DNA of 64,000 nucleotides from Alexandriicola marinus (GTDB lineage: Bacteria > Pseudomonadota > Alphaproteobacteria > Rhodobacterales > Rhodobacteraceae), in contig NZ_RBVZ01000005.1 of assembly GCF_004000435.1 (NCBI RefSeq), positions 124,001 through 188,000 on the forward strand, given 5' to 3'. The notes under the pieces were generated by a model. It was not told the origin of the DNA, made no database searches, and saw only the letters and a list, made by a program, of their open reading frames with translations. The position numbers were made by a program, and so were the translations under genes. Of this stretch, positions 27,302 through 36,237 are shown in pieces; positions within the stretch are counted from its first letter, which is position 1; each line of letters begins with the position of its first letter.

Positions 27302-29035
27302 ATGATCCGCCTCTACAACACCAAGACCCGCCGCAAGGAAGAGTTCGAGCCTCTCGATCCCGACAACGTGCGGATGTATGTCTGCGGCCCCACGGTCTAT
27401 GACCGGGCGCATCTGGGCAATGCGCGGCCCGCGATCGTCTTTGACGTGCTGTTCCGGCTGTTGCGTCATGTCTATGGGCCCGATCACGTGACCTATGTGC
27501 GCAACTTCACCGACGTGGACGACAAGATCAACGCGCGCGCCGCCGAAACGGGCCGGCCGATCGGCGAGATCACGGCCGAGACGACGGGCTGGTATCTTGA
27601 TGACATGGCCGCGATCGGCGTGATGGAGCCCACGCACATGCCGCGCGCCACCGCGTGGATCGGTCCGATGGTGGCGATGATCGAGGACCTGATCGCCAAG
27701 GGCCATGCCTACGAGGCGGAGGGCCATGTCCTGTTCCGGGTCCGCTCCTATTCCGACTACGGCGCTCTGTCGGGCCGGTCGGTCGATGACATGCGCGCGG
27801 GCGCCCGAGTCGAGGTTGCCCCCTACAAGGAAGACCCGATGGATTTCGTGCTGTGGAAGCCATCGACGCCCGACCTGCCCGGATGGGAGAGCCCCTGGGG
27901 CCGGGGGCGGCCCGGCTGGCATATCGAATGCTCGGCCATGGCCTATGAGTTGCTGGGCGAAAGCTTCGACATCCACGGCGGCGGCAACGACCTGCAATTC
28001 CCGCATCATGAGAACGAGATCGCCCAGTCGAAATGCGCCCACCCCGAGGGCGATTTCGCGCGGGTCTGGATGCATAACGAGATGCTGCAGGTCGAGGGCA
28101 AGAAGATGTCCAAGTCCTTGGGCAACTTCTTTACCGTGCGGGATTTGCTCGATCAGGGCGTGCCGGGCGAGGTGATCCGGTTTGTCATGCTGAGCACGCA
28201 TTACCGCAAGCCGATGGACTGGACGGAGAAGAAGGCCGAGGAAGCGCAGGAGTTGCTTCATAACTGGCGATTGCTAACCGAGTTTGCTGAGCCCTCGCAG
28301 CCTTCGTCGAAGGTGATCGCTGCCCTCGCTGATGATCTGAATACGTGGGAAGCAATTGAAGAACTGAAGAAGTTAGCCGACCGAAAAGAAGCTGGTGCCC
28401 TCAAGGCATCAGGGAATTTGCTGGGGCTACTTTATGATCAACTCGGCGAGTGGAGCTGGAAAGAGCGCTCTGTCTCTGACTTGATGGAGGTTCCAGAATG
28501 GCATCCTGCGTCGCGGTGGTTGTCTGAGTCATTGGGTTTAGTTGTACAGAAGCTTAGTCAAATCAATGCCCCGCTATTTGAGCTTTCAAAGCAAGCAGTC
28601 AAGCAGATTGAAGTAGGAAGAGCGGTTGAAGGCAAAATTAGGATCTTTGCTCAGCAATATTCGAACATCGGCAAGCAGGCTGCAAAGGCGATATTGTCAA
28701 GTTCGGAGCCACCAATTGATGCTGCTCGAAGCCTCGCAAGTTTTTATGGTCGACTAAAGAGGGATTATGCAGCTGAAATCGATATGGTTGAAGGGACGAT
28801 ACCAATCTCAAAACTGACCATTGAGAACATGAACGCCATTAGAGCTGCCAATATTGTCGACAAGATCGAGAAACGTGCCGCCGCGAAGAAAGCAAAACAA
28901 TTCCAAGAAGCCGATCAGATACGGTCCAATTTGGAAGATTTGGGGATCATTCTGCACGACACTCCAGATGGAACAAAATGGACACTTTCTGAGGCTTTCG
29001 ATCCATCTAAACTGGAGGACTTGTCCGATGAGTGA
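27302..29035 (+). CDS. cysS: cysteinyl-tRNA synthetase, mosaic with enlarged C-terminal half
   Basis: The protein is 577 residues, about 100 longer than usual. Residues 1-320 are an ordinary class I CysRS: zinc ligand C28 in [14 protein letters not shown] (HIGH equivalent at 37-40), [22 protein letters not shown] and KMSKS near residue 268. From about nucleotide 28262 (residue 321) GC falls from about 60-68% to about 47% to the end of the gene. About 135 residues without family similarity lie between [11 protein letters not shown] (about 381) and the C-terminal [20 protein letters not shown] (about 518 on). The reading frame is intact and all catalytic motifs remain, so the enzyme is probably active. 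It overlaps no neighbour. Confidence 0.93.
   Translation: MIRLYNTKTRRKEEFEPLDPDNVRMYVCGPTVYDRAHLGNARPAIVFDVLFRLLRHVYGPDHVTYVRNFTDVDDKINARAAETGRPIGEITAETTGWYLDDMAAIGVMEPTHMPRATAWIGPMVAMIEDLIAKGHAYEAEGHVLFRVRSYSDYGALSGRSVDDMRAGARVEVAPYKEDPMDFVLWKPSTPDLPGWESPWGRGRPGWHIECSAMAYELLGESFDIHGGGNDLQFPHHENEIAQSKCAHPEGDFARVWMHNEMLQVEGKKMSKSLGNFFTVRDLLDQGVPGEVIRFVMLSTHYRKPMDWTEKKAEEAQELLHNWRLLTEFAEPSQPSSKVIAALADDLNTWEAIEELKKLADRKEAGALKASGNLLGLLYDQLGEWSWKERSVSDLMEVPEWHPASRWLSESLGLVVQKLSQINAPLFELSKQAVKQIEVGRAVEGKIRIFAQQYSNIGKQAAKAILSSSEPPIDAARSLASFYGRLKRDYAAEIDMVEGTIPISKLTIENMNAIRAANIVDKIEKRAAAKKAKQFQEADQIRSNLEDLGIILHDTPDGTKWTLSEAFDPSKLEDLSDE
28262..29035 (+). other. low-GC segment covering the 3' part of cysS
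   Basis: Eight 60-nt lines between 28321 and 28920 (28321, 28381, 28501, 28561, 28681, 28741, 28801 and 28861) average about 46.5% GC by hand count, against 68% at 27901-27960 and 60% at 29221-29280. Codons such as TTA, AGA, ATA and AAA, rare in neighbouring genes, become frequent. The segment keeps the frame and restores a CysRS-like C-terminus ending FDPSKLEDL. There is no integrase, direct repeat or tRNA at its edges, so gene conversion or homologous replacement from a low-GC donor is more likely than a mobile element. Confidence 0.8.
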
Positions 29036-29191
29036 GGCGGCGATCCAACGAAAGCCCTCCCGGGGGGGAGGTGTCGCCATTGTCGCTTGGACCAATGGCG
29101 CGAAACGGCGACCTTGGCGCATCCGCCCCCGTTTCGCGGGGCGATCGATCACGCGCCCTTGCTCGAAAGAAGAAACGGAAAGGGCAGGGCG

Positions 29192-30814
29192 ATGACCGAA
29201 CGCCTTTATCTCTATGACACCACCTTGCGTGACGGGCAGCAGACCCAAGGCGTGCAATTCTCGACCGAGGACAAGATACGCATCTCCAAGGCGCTCGATG
29301 ATCTCGGCGTCGACTATATCGAAGGCGGCTGGCCCGGTGCGAACCCGACCGACAGCGCGTTCTTCGAGGCGGGGCTGAAGACGCGGGCCACCATGACGGC
29401 CTTTGGCATGACCAAGCGCGCGGGACGGTCGGCGGCCAATGACGATGTGCTGGCCGGCGTGATCAACGCGGGCACCCCGGCTGTCTGCCTTGTTGGGAAA
29501 TCGCATGATTTCCATGTGACGACGGCTCTTGGCATCACGCTTGAGGAAAACGTCGAGAATGTCCGCGCCTCGTTCGAGCATATCGTGGGTTTGGGGCGCG
29601 AGACTCTGTTCGACGCCGAGCATTTCTTTGACGGCTACAAGTCGAACCCGGATTACGCGCTCGAGGTGTTGCGTGCGGCTCATGAGGCCGGCTGTCGCTG
29701 GCTGGTTCTGTGCGACACCAATGGCGGCACGCTGCCCCACGAGGTGCGCGAGATCGTGGGCGCGGTGATCGCAGCCGGCATCCCGGGCGAACGGCTTGGC
29801 ATCCATACGCATGACGACACCGGCAATGCGGTCGCCAACACGCTGGCCGCCGTCGATGCCGGCGCGCGCCAGATACAGGGCACGCTCAATGGTCTGGGCG
29901 AGCGGTGCGGCAATGCCAACCTGACCACGCTGATCCCGACGCTTCTGCTGAAACAGCCCTATGCGGGCCGGTTCGAGACCGGGGTCAGTCATGCGGCGCT
30001 GCGCAATCTGCGCAAGGTGTCGGGCCTGCTGGACGAGATCCTGAACCGCGTGCCGTCGAAACAGGCGCCCTATGTGGGCACCTCGGCCTTCGCGCACAAG
30101 GCGGGACTGCATGCCAGCGCCATCGCCAAGGACCCGACGACCTATGAACATATCGACCCGGCAGTGGTCGGCAACAGCCGGATCGTGCCGATGTCGAATC
30201 AGGCGGGTCAGTCGAACCTGCGCCAGCGGCTGGTCGAAGCGGGGCTCGAGGTGGCGCCGGGTGATCCTGCGCTTGGCCGCATTCTCGATGCGATCAAGGA
30301 GCGCGAGGGCAAGGGCTATGCCTATGACACCGCGCAGGCGAGTTTCGAACTGCTGGCCCGGCGGGAGCTGGGCCTCTTGTCGAAATATTTCGATGTGGAA
30401 CGCTACCGGGTGATCTCGGAACGCAGGCGCAACGCCAAGGGCGAACTGGTGGTCGAGTCGGAGGCCGTGGTTACAGTCACGCTGCCGGACGGGTCGAAAC
30501 GGACGAGCTTCTACAAGAACGAGGGCGCGTCCGAGTGGCAGGATGCGGGTCCGGTCAATGCGCTCAGCCGGGCGCTGGCGCAGGATCTGGGCCCCTACCA
30601 GGGGATCATCGATGACCTGCGGCTGGTGGATTACAAGGTCCGCATCACAAATGGCGGGACCGAGGCGGTGACCCGCGTCATCATCGACAGCGAAGACAGC
30701 CAGGGCAGGCGCTGGTCGACGGTGGGGGTTTCGGCCAATATCGTCGAGGCCTCGTTCGAGGCACTGCTCGATGCGGTGATCTGGAAACTGGTGCGCGACG
30801 GGGCGCGGGCGTGA
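29192..30814 (+). CDS. cimA: citramalate synthase
   Basis: The 540-residue enzyme condenses pyruvate with acetyl-CoA to citramalate, feeding isoleucine biosynthesis. N-terminal YLYDTTLRDGQQTQGVQFS is the HMGL-like catalytic segment. GIHTHDDTGNAVANTL and QGTLNGLGERCGNANL are metal and substrate loops. The C-terminal part (about 390 on) is a LeuA-type allosteric domain. ATG 29192 gives the normal start. It is 156 nt after cysS and overlaps the next gene by 4 nt (GTGA). Confidence 0.92.
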   Translation: MTERLYLYDTTLRDGQQTQGVQFSTEDKIRISKALDDLGVDYIEGGWPGANPTDSAFFEAGLKTRATMTAFGMTKRAGRSAANDDVLAGVINAGTPAVCLVGKSHDFHVTTALGITLEENVENVRASFEHIVGLGRETLFDAEHFFDGYKSNPDYALEVLRAAHEAGCRWLVLCDTNGGTLPHEVREIVGAVIAAGIPGERLGIHTHDDTGNAVANTLAAVDAGARQIQGTLNGLGERCGNANLTTLIPTLLLKQPYAGRFETGVSHAALRNLRKVSGLLDEILNRVPSKQAPYVGTSAFAHKAGLHASAIAKDPTTYEHIDPAVVGNSRIVPMSNQAGQSNLRQRLVEAGLEVAPGDPALGRILDAIKEREGKGYAYDTAQASFELLARRELGLLSKYFDVERYRVISERRRNAKGELVVESEAVVTVTLPDGSKRTSFYKNEGASEWQDAGPVNALSRALAQDLGPYQGIIDDLRLVDYKVRITNGGTEAVTRVIIDSEDSQGRRWSTVGVSANIVEASFEALLDAVIWKLVRDGARA

Positions 30815-31599
30815 GCCTGCCCGATCTTCCGGCCGAGGAGATAAACGCCTGCGCTGAACTGGTGCGCCGGGGGGATCCCGACCGGTTCCTGATCGCCATG
30901 GCGGCGCCCCCGGCGCAGCGGGGGCCAATCCTGGTTCTTCTGGCAATGAACCTTGAAGTGGCGCGCGCGCCCTATCTGACGGCGGAGCCGATCATTGCGG
31001 AGATGCGTCTGCAATGGTGGCGCGATGCGGTGACCGAGGCCGTGGCGGGCAAGCCCGCCCGCGCCCACGAGGTCGCCGCCCCCCTGAGCCGCCTGATCAC
31101 GCAGGCGGGACTGCCGGACGCGCTGTTCCACAAGCTGATCGATGCGCGGCGCTGGGATATCGAGGCCGCGCCCTTTGAGGATGAGGCGGAGTTCCTTGAC
31201 CACATGGAGGCCACAGGCGGTGCGTTGATGACGCTGGCCACGCGCGCGGTCGGCGGTGCCTGCGAAGCGGCGGCAGGGGCGGCGGGCGTGGCGATGGGCA
31301 TCGCCAACTGGATGATCGCGATCCCCGAACTCGAGGCTCGTGGAAAGCGCCCCTTGCCGGACGGGCGGCCCGAAGCGGTCGGACGGCTGGCGGGCCTTGG
31401 CCTCGAGCGGCTGGCCGCGGCAAGATCGGCCCGGCCCGATCCCGCTCTGGCACCTGTCTTTCGGCTCTCGACATTCGCGGGGCCTGTTCTGACCCGGGCC
31501 AAGCGCGATCCCGGCTCGGTTTCAGCAGGCGCGGTCGGGTTGTCCGAATTCGGGAAACGGGCGCGCCTTCTGAGATTGTCACTGCTGGGCGGCTGGTAG
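30811..31599 (+). CDS. squalene/phytoene synthase-like protein
   Basis: The 262-residue helical protein of the isoprenoid-synthase fold (NDUFAF6-like branch) has EMRLQWWRDAV near residue 68 and RWDIEAAPFEDEAEFLDHME near residue 112, matching family segments. The aspartate-rich DxxxD metal motifs of true phytoene synthases are not seen, so head-to-head prenyl condensation is doubtful. A role in complex I assembly or lipid metabolism, as for NDUFAF6 homologues, is inference. It starts at GTG 30811, overlapping the cimA stop. Confidence 0.75.
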   Translation: MSLPDLPAEEINACAELVRRGDPDRFLIAMAAPPAQRGPILVLLAMNLEVARAPYLTAEPIIAEMRLQWWRDAVTEAVAGKPARAHEVAAPLSRLITQAGLPDALFHKLIDARRWDIEAAPFEDEAEFLDHMEATGGALMTLATRAVGGACEAAAGAAGVAMGIANWMIAIPELEARGKRPLPDGRPEAVGRLAGLGLERLAAARSARPDPALAPVFRLSTFAGPVLTRAKRDPGSVSAGAVGLSEFGKRARLLRLSLLGGW

Positions 31600-31620
31600 C
31601 GGTTCCTTTGCCGCAGGGTG

Positions 31621-31666
31621 CCGGAAACTTTGAAAGTTTCCGGATCGATTTCTTACAAAGAAATCG
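31621..31666 (+). repeat. two-palindrome intergenic element, copy 2
   Basis: The first palindrome is at 31621-31643 (CCGGAAACTTT, one central G, then AAAGTTTCCGG). The second is at 31646-31666 (CGATTTCTT, ACA, AAGAAATCG). The layout and cores (AAACTTTG/AAAGTTT then ATTTC/GAAAT) repeat those at 2923-2973. It lies between the convergent ends of the squalene-synthase-like gene and the MFS gene. Confidence 0.75.
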
Positions 31667-31689
31667 CGCCGCTTGGCGTACGTCCGGGC

Positions 31690-32922
31690 TCAGGCCCGAC
31701 CGTGGCGCCCGGAGAACCACAGAAGCGATCCACCGGCCAGCATAAGGAAGGGGATCATCGCGATGTTGACCGCGCTCCAGCCTTCGACGGGGGTGCTCCC
31801 CGAACAATTCAGAAGCCCGCCCGAGGCAAGGCTTGCCAGTGTGACGCAGCCGAAGACGATCATGTCGTTCAGTCCCTGAACGCGCCCTCTCTCCTCGGGG
31901 CGGTGTGCGGAGGCGAGCATTGTCGTGGCCCCGATGAAGCCGAAGTTCCAGCCGATGCCGAGCAAGACCAGCGCGACGAAGAAGTTGCCCAGTTCCACGC
32001 CCGCAAGCGCCGTCATGCCGGCCAGGGCGAGGATCACCAGCCCCGTTGCGATGATCGCAGAGGAGCCGAAGCGGTTGATCAGGTGCCCGGTGAAGAAGGA
32101 CGGCACGAACATCGCCAGCACATGGGCCGAGATCATGTCGTTGGCATTGTTGGTCGTGAATCCGCAGCCGACCGCCGCCAGTGGCGCGGAGGTCATCACG
32201 AGGTTCATCAGCGCATAGCTGACCATCCCGCAGATGATCGCGACCACGATCTTGGGGTCGGTCAGCAAATCCTTGCGGGACCGCGAGGTCGGGGCCGTGT
32301 GATCCACCGGCTGGCCACGCGTGCCGCCGGGCAGATCCAGTAGGAAGAACAGGAATACGCCCACCACGTTGATCGCGACGATCGCCACATAGGTGCCGAG
32401 AAACGGGATCACATAGGCATCCTGCACCAGCTTGTTGAGTTGCGGTCCGAAAATGGCGGACAAGAGGCCACCGGCCATCACGTATGAAATCGCTTTTGCC
32501 CGGTAGCTGTCCGATGCGGTATCGGTCGCCGCGAACCGGTAGAAGCCCTGCGCAGACATGTAGATGCCCGTGAGGTAGGACCCCAGCAGAAGAAGGATGA
32601 AGCTCCCGAAGAGAAGCCCGGAGGCCGAGATCGCCGCACCGATCCCGCCGGCAAGGGCCCCGATGAAGAAGCCGAACCGGCGCCCGCGCGATTGCATCAG
32701 AGGCGACAGCCAGGGCGCCGTGGTCATCGATCCGAAGACCATCATCGAGATGGGCAGCGTGGCGAGGCAGGCATTCCAGGCCAGCATGTTGCCGGCGAGG
32801 CTCCCCGACACGACGACCATCGACACTTGCGAGCCCAGCAGAGCCTGGGCGGCCACAAGCACCGCGACATTGCGTTTGGCGCGGCGGTCTTCGTCGTATT
32901 CGGGATTGGTGAGAGTGCTCAT
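31690..32922 (-). CDS. MFS transporter
   Basis: The 410-residue, 12-helix secondary transporter has conserved loops LMQSRGRRFGFFIGALAGGIG near residue 76 (helix 2-3 motif A position) and the second-half SAHRPEERGRVQGLNDMIV near residue 340. N-terminal MSTLTNPEYDEDRRAKRNV is cytoplasmic. Substrate cannot be inferred. No regulator or partner sits next to it. The gene stands alone between the two-palindrome element and cobB. Confidence 0.88.
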   Translation of the reverse strand: MSTLTNPEYDEDRRAKRNVAVLVAAQALLGSQVSMVVVSGSLAGNMLAWNACLATLPISMMVFGSMTTAPWLSPLMQSRGRRFGFFIGALAGGIGAAISASGLLFGSFILLLLGSYLTGIYMSAQGFYRFAATDTASDSYRAKAISYVMAGGLLSAIFGPQLNKLVQDAYVIPFLGTYVAIVAINVVGVFLFFLLDLPGGTRGQPVDHTAPTSRSRKDLLTDPKIVVAIICGMVSYALMNLVMTSAPLAAVGCGFTTNNANDMISAHVLAMFVPSFFTGHLINRFGSSAIIATGLVILALAGMTALAGVELGNFFVALVLLGIGWNFGFIGATTMLASAHRPEERGRVQGLNDMIVFGCVTLASLASGGLLNCSGSTPVEGWSAVNIAMIPFLMLAGGSLLWFSGRHGRA

Positions 32923-32968
32923 GCTTCACTCGTTAATCATGCAAATCCGTGAATGCAATGGGCCTCGG

Positions 32969-34234
32969 TCACCCCGCGCGATCAATCAGATGCGCGAAAG
33001 AGCCGCAGACATGCCCGGCGCGCAGGCCCATGGGCGCAAGCGCCGTTCCCTCGGCGTCGGTCACGGTGAAAAGGGGCTGGCCCTCGGCGCGCAGCGTGAC
33101 GGCGTAATGAAATTCGTGGCCATGCCATGTGCCGGCCATCGGCCCTGCTTCGACCCTCAGGCTGCGGTAGCCCAGATGCAGCTTTCGGGCGGCAAATGAT
33201 GTCTCGAGCGGCAATAGACCGGCCATCGGCCACCGCGTGCCTTCCGCATCTGTCAGGCCCTCGCCCAGGGTCATGTAGCCACCACATTCGCCATAGACGG
33301 GCACCCGGTCCGCGGCGCGGCGCAGGCTATCCAGAAACAGGGTTGCGTTGGACAGGGTTGCCCCGTGCAGTTCGGGATAGCCGCCGGGCAGAAAGACGAA
33401 ATCCGCCTCCGGGACCGGCTCATCGGCCAGCGGTGAGAACGGCAGGATCTCGGCCCCCGCGTCGTGAAAATCGGCAAGCATATGGGGATAGGCAAAACTG
33501 AACGCCGCATCGCGTGCGATCGCGATCCTTTGGGCCGGGGGGGCAAGGCGCGGGGTTGTCCGGGCCGGGGGCAGATCCTCCGCGAGGGAAAGGAGCCTGT
33601 CCACGTCGACATGCCGCGCGACCAGATCGGCCGCGGTATCGAGAAAATCAGCGAGGTCCGCGCGTTCGCCCGCCTGAACAAGGCCGAGGTGGCGCGAGGG
33701 GTGATGCAATCCGGGCGTCCGGGGCAGGGCGCCCAGAACCGGCGGCCCGGCCACCAGCGCACGGCGCAGCATCGCCTCGTGCCGGGGGGAGCCCACGTTG
33801 TTCAGGATCACACCTGCCACCCTGACCGCACGGTCATGGGCCGCAAATCCCGCGACCAGCGGCGCGACGGAGCCGGACATCCGGGCCGCATCGACGATCA
33901 GGATCACGGGCAGGCCGAGGATACGCGCCAGATCTGCCGTCGCGCCGCGATTGTCGGGGGGCGCGCCGTCGAACAGGCCCATCGCGCCTTCGACGATCAG
34001 CGTGCCGTCAGCGGCGGCGATCGCCGTGATCCGGTCGGGCGTCATCGCCCAGGCGTCGAGATTGGGGCAGGGCGCGCCGGTCGCGGCCTCGTGGAAGCGC
34101 GGGTCGATATAGTCGGGGCCTGACTTGGCCGAGCGCACGGCAACGCCGTCGCGCCGAAGGTGGCGCAAGAGGCCGAGCGTCACCGTTGTCTTGCCCGCCC
34201 CCGAGGCAGGCGCCGCGAGGATGAGGCCCTGCAT
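32969..34234 (-). CDS. cobB: cobyrinate a,c-diamide synthase
   Basis: The 421-residue, two-domain enzyme amidates the a and c side chains of (hydrogeno)byrinate in B12 biosynthesis. N-terminal dethiobiotin-synthetase-like P-loop ASGAGKTTVTLGLLRHLRR is at residues 10-28. The C-terminal glutamine amidotransferase domain shows FVFLPGGYPELHG, the catalytic-cysteine segment YGECGGYMTLGEG and HGHEFHY. ATG 34234 is 1 nt after the cobA stop, so cobA-cobB form an operon, divergent from cbiD-cobK. Confidence 0.92.
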   Translation of the reverse strand: MQGLILAAPASGAGKTTVTLGLLRHLRRDGVAVRSAKSGPDYIDPRFHEAATGAPCPNLDAWAMTPDRITAIAAADGTLIVEGAMGLFDGAPPDNRGATADLARILGLPVILIVDAARMSGSVAPLVAGFAAHDRAVRVAGVILNNVGSPRHEAMLRRALVAGPPVLGALPRTPGLHHPSRHLGLVQAGERADLADFLDTAADLVARHVDVDRLLSLAEDLPPARTTPRLAPPAQRIAIARDAAFSFAYPHMLADFHDAGAEILPFSPLADEPVPEADFVFLPGGYPELHGATLSNATLFLDSLRRAADRVPVYGECGGYMTLGEGLTDAEGTRWPMAGLLPLETSFAARKLHLGYRSLRVEAGPMAGTWHGHEFHYAVTLRAEGQPLFTVTDAEGTALAPMGLRAGHVCGSFAHLIDRAG

Positions 34235-34235
34235 C

Positions 34236-35084
34236 TCAGGCGCTGGCCGCTGCGTCGCCCCGGCCCAGCGGATCAAGGTTGCGCGGCGTCTCGCCGCGCG
34301 CAAGGGCCTGCCAGTCCAGCACCTGCCGCATCAGGACCGACCGGCCCACGCAGATGATCGCGGGCGGCTCAAGCGCCGACCGGGCCACATCCTCGACCGC
34401 GGTGCCCAGCGTCGTCTCCAGAACCTGCTGAGAGGCCGTGGTTGCGGTCGTCACAACGGCCACGGGTTCGGAGGCGGGGCGGCCGGCATCCATCAGCGCG
34501 CCCGTGATCTGGGCGATATGCTTCATCCCCATGTAGATGACGATGACCTGGCTGCCCCGGGCGATGGCCTCCCAATCCAGCGATCCGGGCGTCTGGCCCG
34601 ACTGGTCGTGCCCGGTGACGAAGGTCACCGACTGGTTCACATCACGATGGGTGACGGGGATGCCGGCGTAGGCCAGCCCGCCGATGCCGGCGCTGATACC
34701 GGGCACGATGCGCACCGGGATACCGTTCTGGATCAGCGTCTGCGCCTCTTCACCCCCGCGGCCGAACACGAACGGATCGCCCCCCTTGAGCCGCAGAACA
34801 CGCTTGCCCTCCCGCGCGAGGGCAACCAGCCTGAGCGAGATGTCACGCTGCAGGGGCGAGGGCTTGCCGCCGCGCTTGCCGGCATAGATCCGTTCGGCCT
34901 GCGGGGCCCAGTCGAGGATCTCCTCCTGCACGAGGGCGTCATAAACGACCACATCCGCCTGACCCAGCGCGTTGAGCGCATGCAGCGTCAGAAGCCCGGG
35001 ATCCCCCGGCCCCGCACCGCAGAGCCAGACCCATCCCTGTTCGAGCCGGGGCCAGTCCCCGTGCGGCAGAATATGTCGAGTCAT
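34236..35084 (-). CDS. cobA: uroporphyrinogen-III C-methyltransferase
   Basis: The 282-residue enzyme uses S-adenosylmethionine to methylate uroporphyrinogen III at C-2 and C-7, giving precorrin-2 for B12 and siroheme. Motifs are VWLCGAGPGDPGLLTLHAL at the start, VVYDALV, LRLKGGDPFVFGRGGEEAQ and VPGISAGIGGLAYAGIPVTHR. It is a stand-alone CobA without a CysG-type fusion. ATG 35084 matches the family start. It is the first gene of the leftward cobA-cobB operon. Confidence 0.93.
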   Translation of the reverse strand: MTRHILPHGDWPRLEQGWVWLCGAGPGDPGLLTLHALNALGQADVVVYDALVQEEILDWAPQAERIYAGKRGGKPSPLQRDISLRLVALAREGKRVLRLKGGDPFVFGRGGEEAQTLIQNGIPVRIVPGISAGIGGLAYAGIPVTHRDVNQSVTFVTGHDQSGQTPGSLDWEAIARGSQVIVIYMGMKHIAQITGALMDAGRPASEPVAVVTTATTASQQVLETTLGTAVEDVARSALEPPAIICVGRSVLMRQVLDWQALARGETPRNLDPLGRGDAAASA

Positions 35085-35181
35085 GCTCCCCTTATGGCGC
35101 TGTTCGCGCCCGCAAGAAAGAGGACATGCGACACGGATATGCGCATTGGCGGCAGAACGGCCCGCCCCTATAGTCCGCCCC

Positions 35182-36237
35182 GTGACACGCAAGCCCGAAA
35201 CAGAGCTGCGCCGCGGTTGGACGACCGGCGCCTGTGCGACCGCCGCCCTCAGGGCGGCGCTGGCGGGGCTGTGGGGCGGTACGGTCCCCGACAGGGTGAC
35301 GATCACCTTGCCGAAGGGCGAGACGCCGGTCTTCGACATCGTGGACCCGCATCTGGGCGTAGGCTGGGCCGAGGCCGGCGTGATCAAGGATGCGGGCGAC
35401 GACCCCGATGTCACCCATGGCGCCACGATCCGCGTGCGCGTGCGGCCCTCGGCCGGTGGTGTCGTCTTTCGGGCGGGCGAAGGTGTGGGCATGGTCACGA
35501 AACCGGGCCTGCCGATCCCGCCCGGAGAGCCCGCGATCAACCCCGTTCCCCGCGCCATGATGGACGAGGTCGTGGCCCAGATGGCGGGGGAATATGGCGT
35601 TGCCCCGGATGTGGAGATCACCATTTCCGTGCCGGGCGGGGCCGAGATCGCGAAAAAGACGTGGAATCCCCGGCTTGGCATCGAAGGAGGACTGTCGATC
35701 CTCGGCACGACCGGGATCGTACGGCCCTATTCCTGCGCGGCATGGATCGCCTCGATCCATCGCGGCATCGACGTGGCGCGCGCGGCGGGGCTGACCCATG
35801 TGGCGGGCTGCACGGGCGCGACTTCGGAGCGTGTGGTTCAGCAGCTGCACGGACTTCCCGATCACGCGATGCTCGATATGGGCGATTTCGCGGGTGGCAT
35901 GATCAAGTATCTGCGCCGCCATCCGATCGAACGACTGACCATCGGCGGCGGCATCGGCAAGCTGACCAAGCTGGCGCAGGGCGCGTCTGACCTGCATTCG
36001 GGGCGGAGCCAGGTCGATTTCGGGATACTGGCCGACTGGATGGATGACCCGCGGCTGTGCAACATGAATACCGCGCTGCAAGCCTATGAAGTTGCGGGAA
36101 ATCCCCTGGCGGATATGGTCGCGCAGAAGGCACTCGGTCGCACGCGCGCGATGTTCGAGGGCGGCACACCGCCGGCGCAGCTCGATATCGTGATCATCGA
36201 CCGTGCGGGCAATATCATCGCAAGGGCCGAGGGATGA
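35182..36237 (+). CDS. cbiD: cobalt-precorrin-5B (C1)-methyltransferase CbiD
   Basis: The 351-residue protein starts at GTG 35182 (ELRRGWTTGACATAALRAAL near the start, a CbiD hallmark) and contains VGMVTKPGLPIPPGEPAINP and TIGGGIGKLTKLAQGASDLHSG in part. CbiD methylates C-1 and belongs to the anaerobic-type branch, yet the next gene is CobK, an aerobic-pathway reductase name. In Rhodobacter relatives CbiD is thought to stand in for CobF. It overlaps cobK by 4 nt and is divergent from cobA. Confidence 0.92.
   Translation: MTRKPETELRRGWTTGACATAALRAALAGLWGGTVPDRVTITLPKGETPVFDIVDPHLGVGWAEAGVIKDAGDDPDVTHGATIRVRVRPSAGGVVFRAGEGVGMVTKPGLPIPPGEPAINPVPRAMMDEVVAQMAGEYGVAPDVEITISVPGGAEIAKKTWNPRLGIEGGLSILGTTGIVRPYSCAAWIASIHRGIDVARAAGLTHVAGCTGATSERVVQQLHGLPDHAMLDMGDFAGGMIKYLRRHPIERLTIGGGIGKLTKLAQGASDLHSGRSQVDFGILADWMDDPRLCNMNTALQAYEVAGNPLADMVAQKALGRTRAMFEGGTPPAQLDIVIIDRAGNIIARAEG

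Noticed and set aside
28262-29035. Integrated element targeting the 3' end of cysS
   Set aside because: No integrase, attachment repeats or extra genes exist. The low-GC DNA stays within the cysS frame.
29028-29195. A 55-residue frame bridging cysS and cimA with overlapping start and stop
   Set aside because: The overlaps look attractive, but the product is Arg-rich with irregular codon use and no family resemblance, and no good ribosome-binding site precedes the ATG.
28808-30946. A 712-residue open frame on the minus strand
   Set aside because: It lies antisense to cimA and the end of cysS, has no family similarity and is explained by high-GC codon structure of the sense genes.
35085-35181. 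Cobalamin riboswitch between cobA and cbiD
   Set aside because: The 97-nt gap is too short and I see no B12-box sequence.
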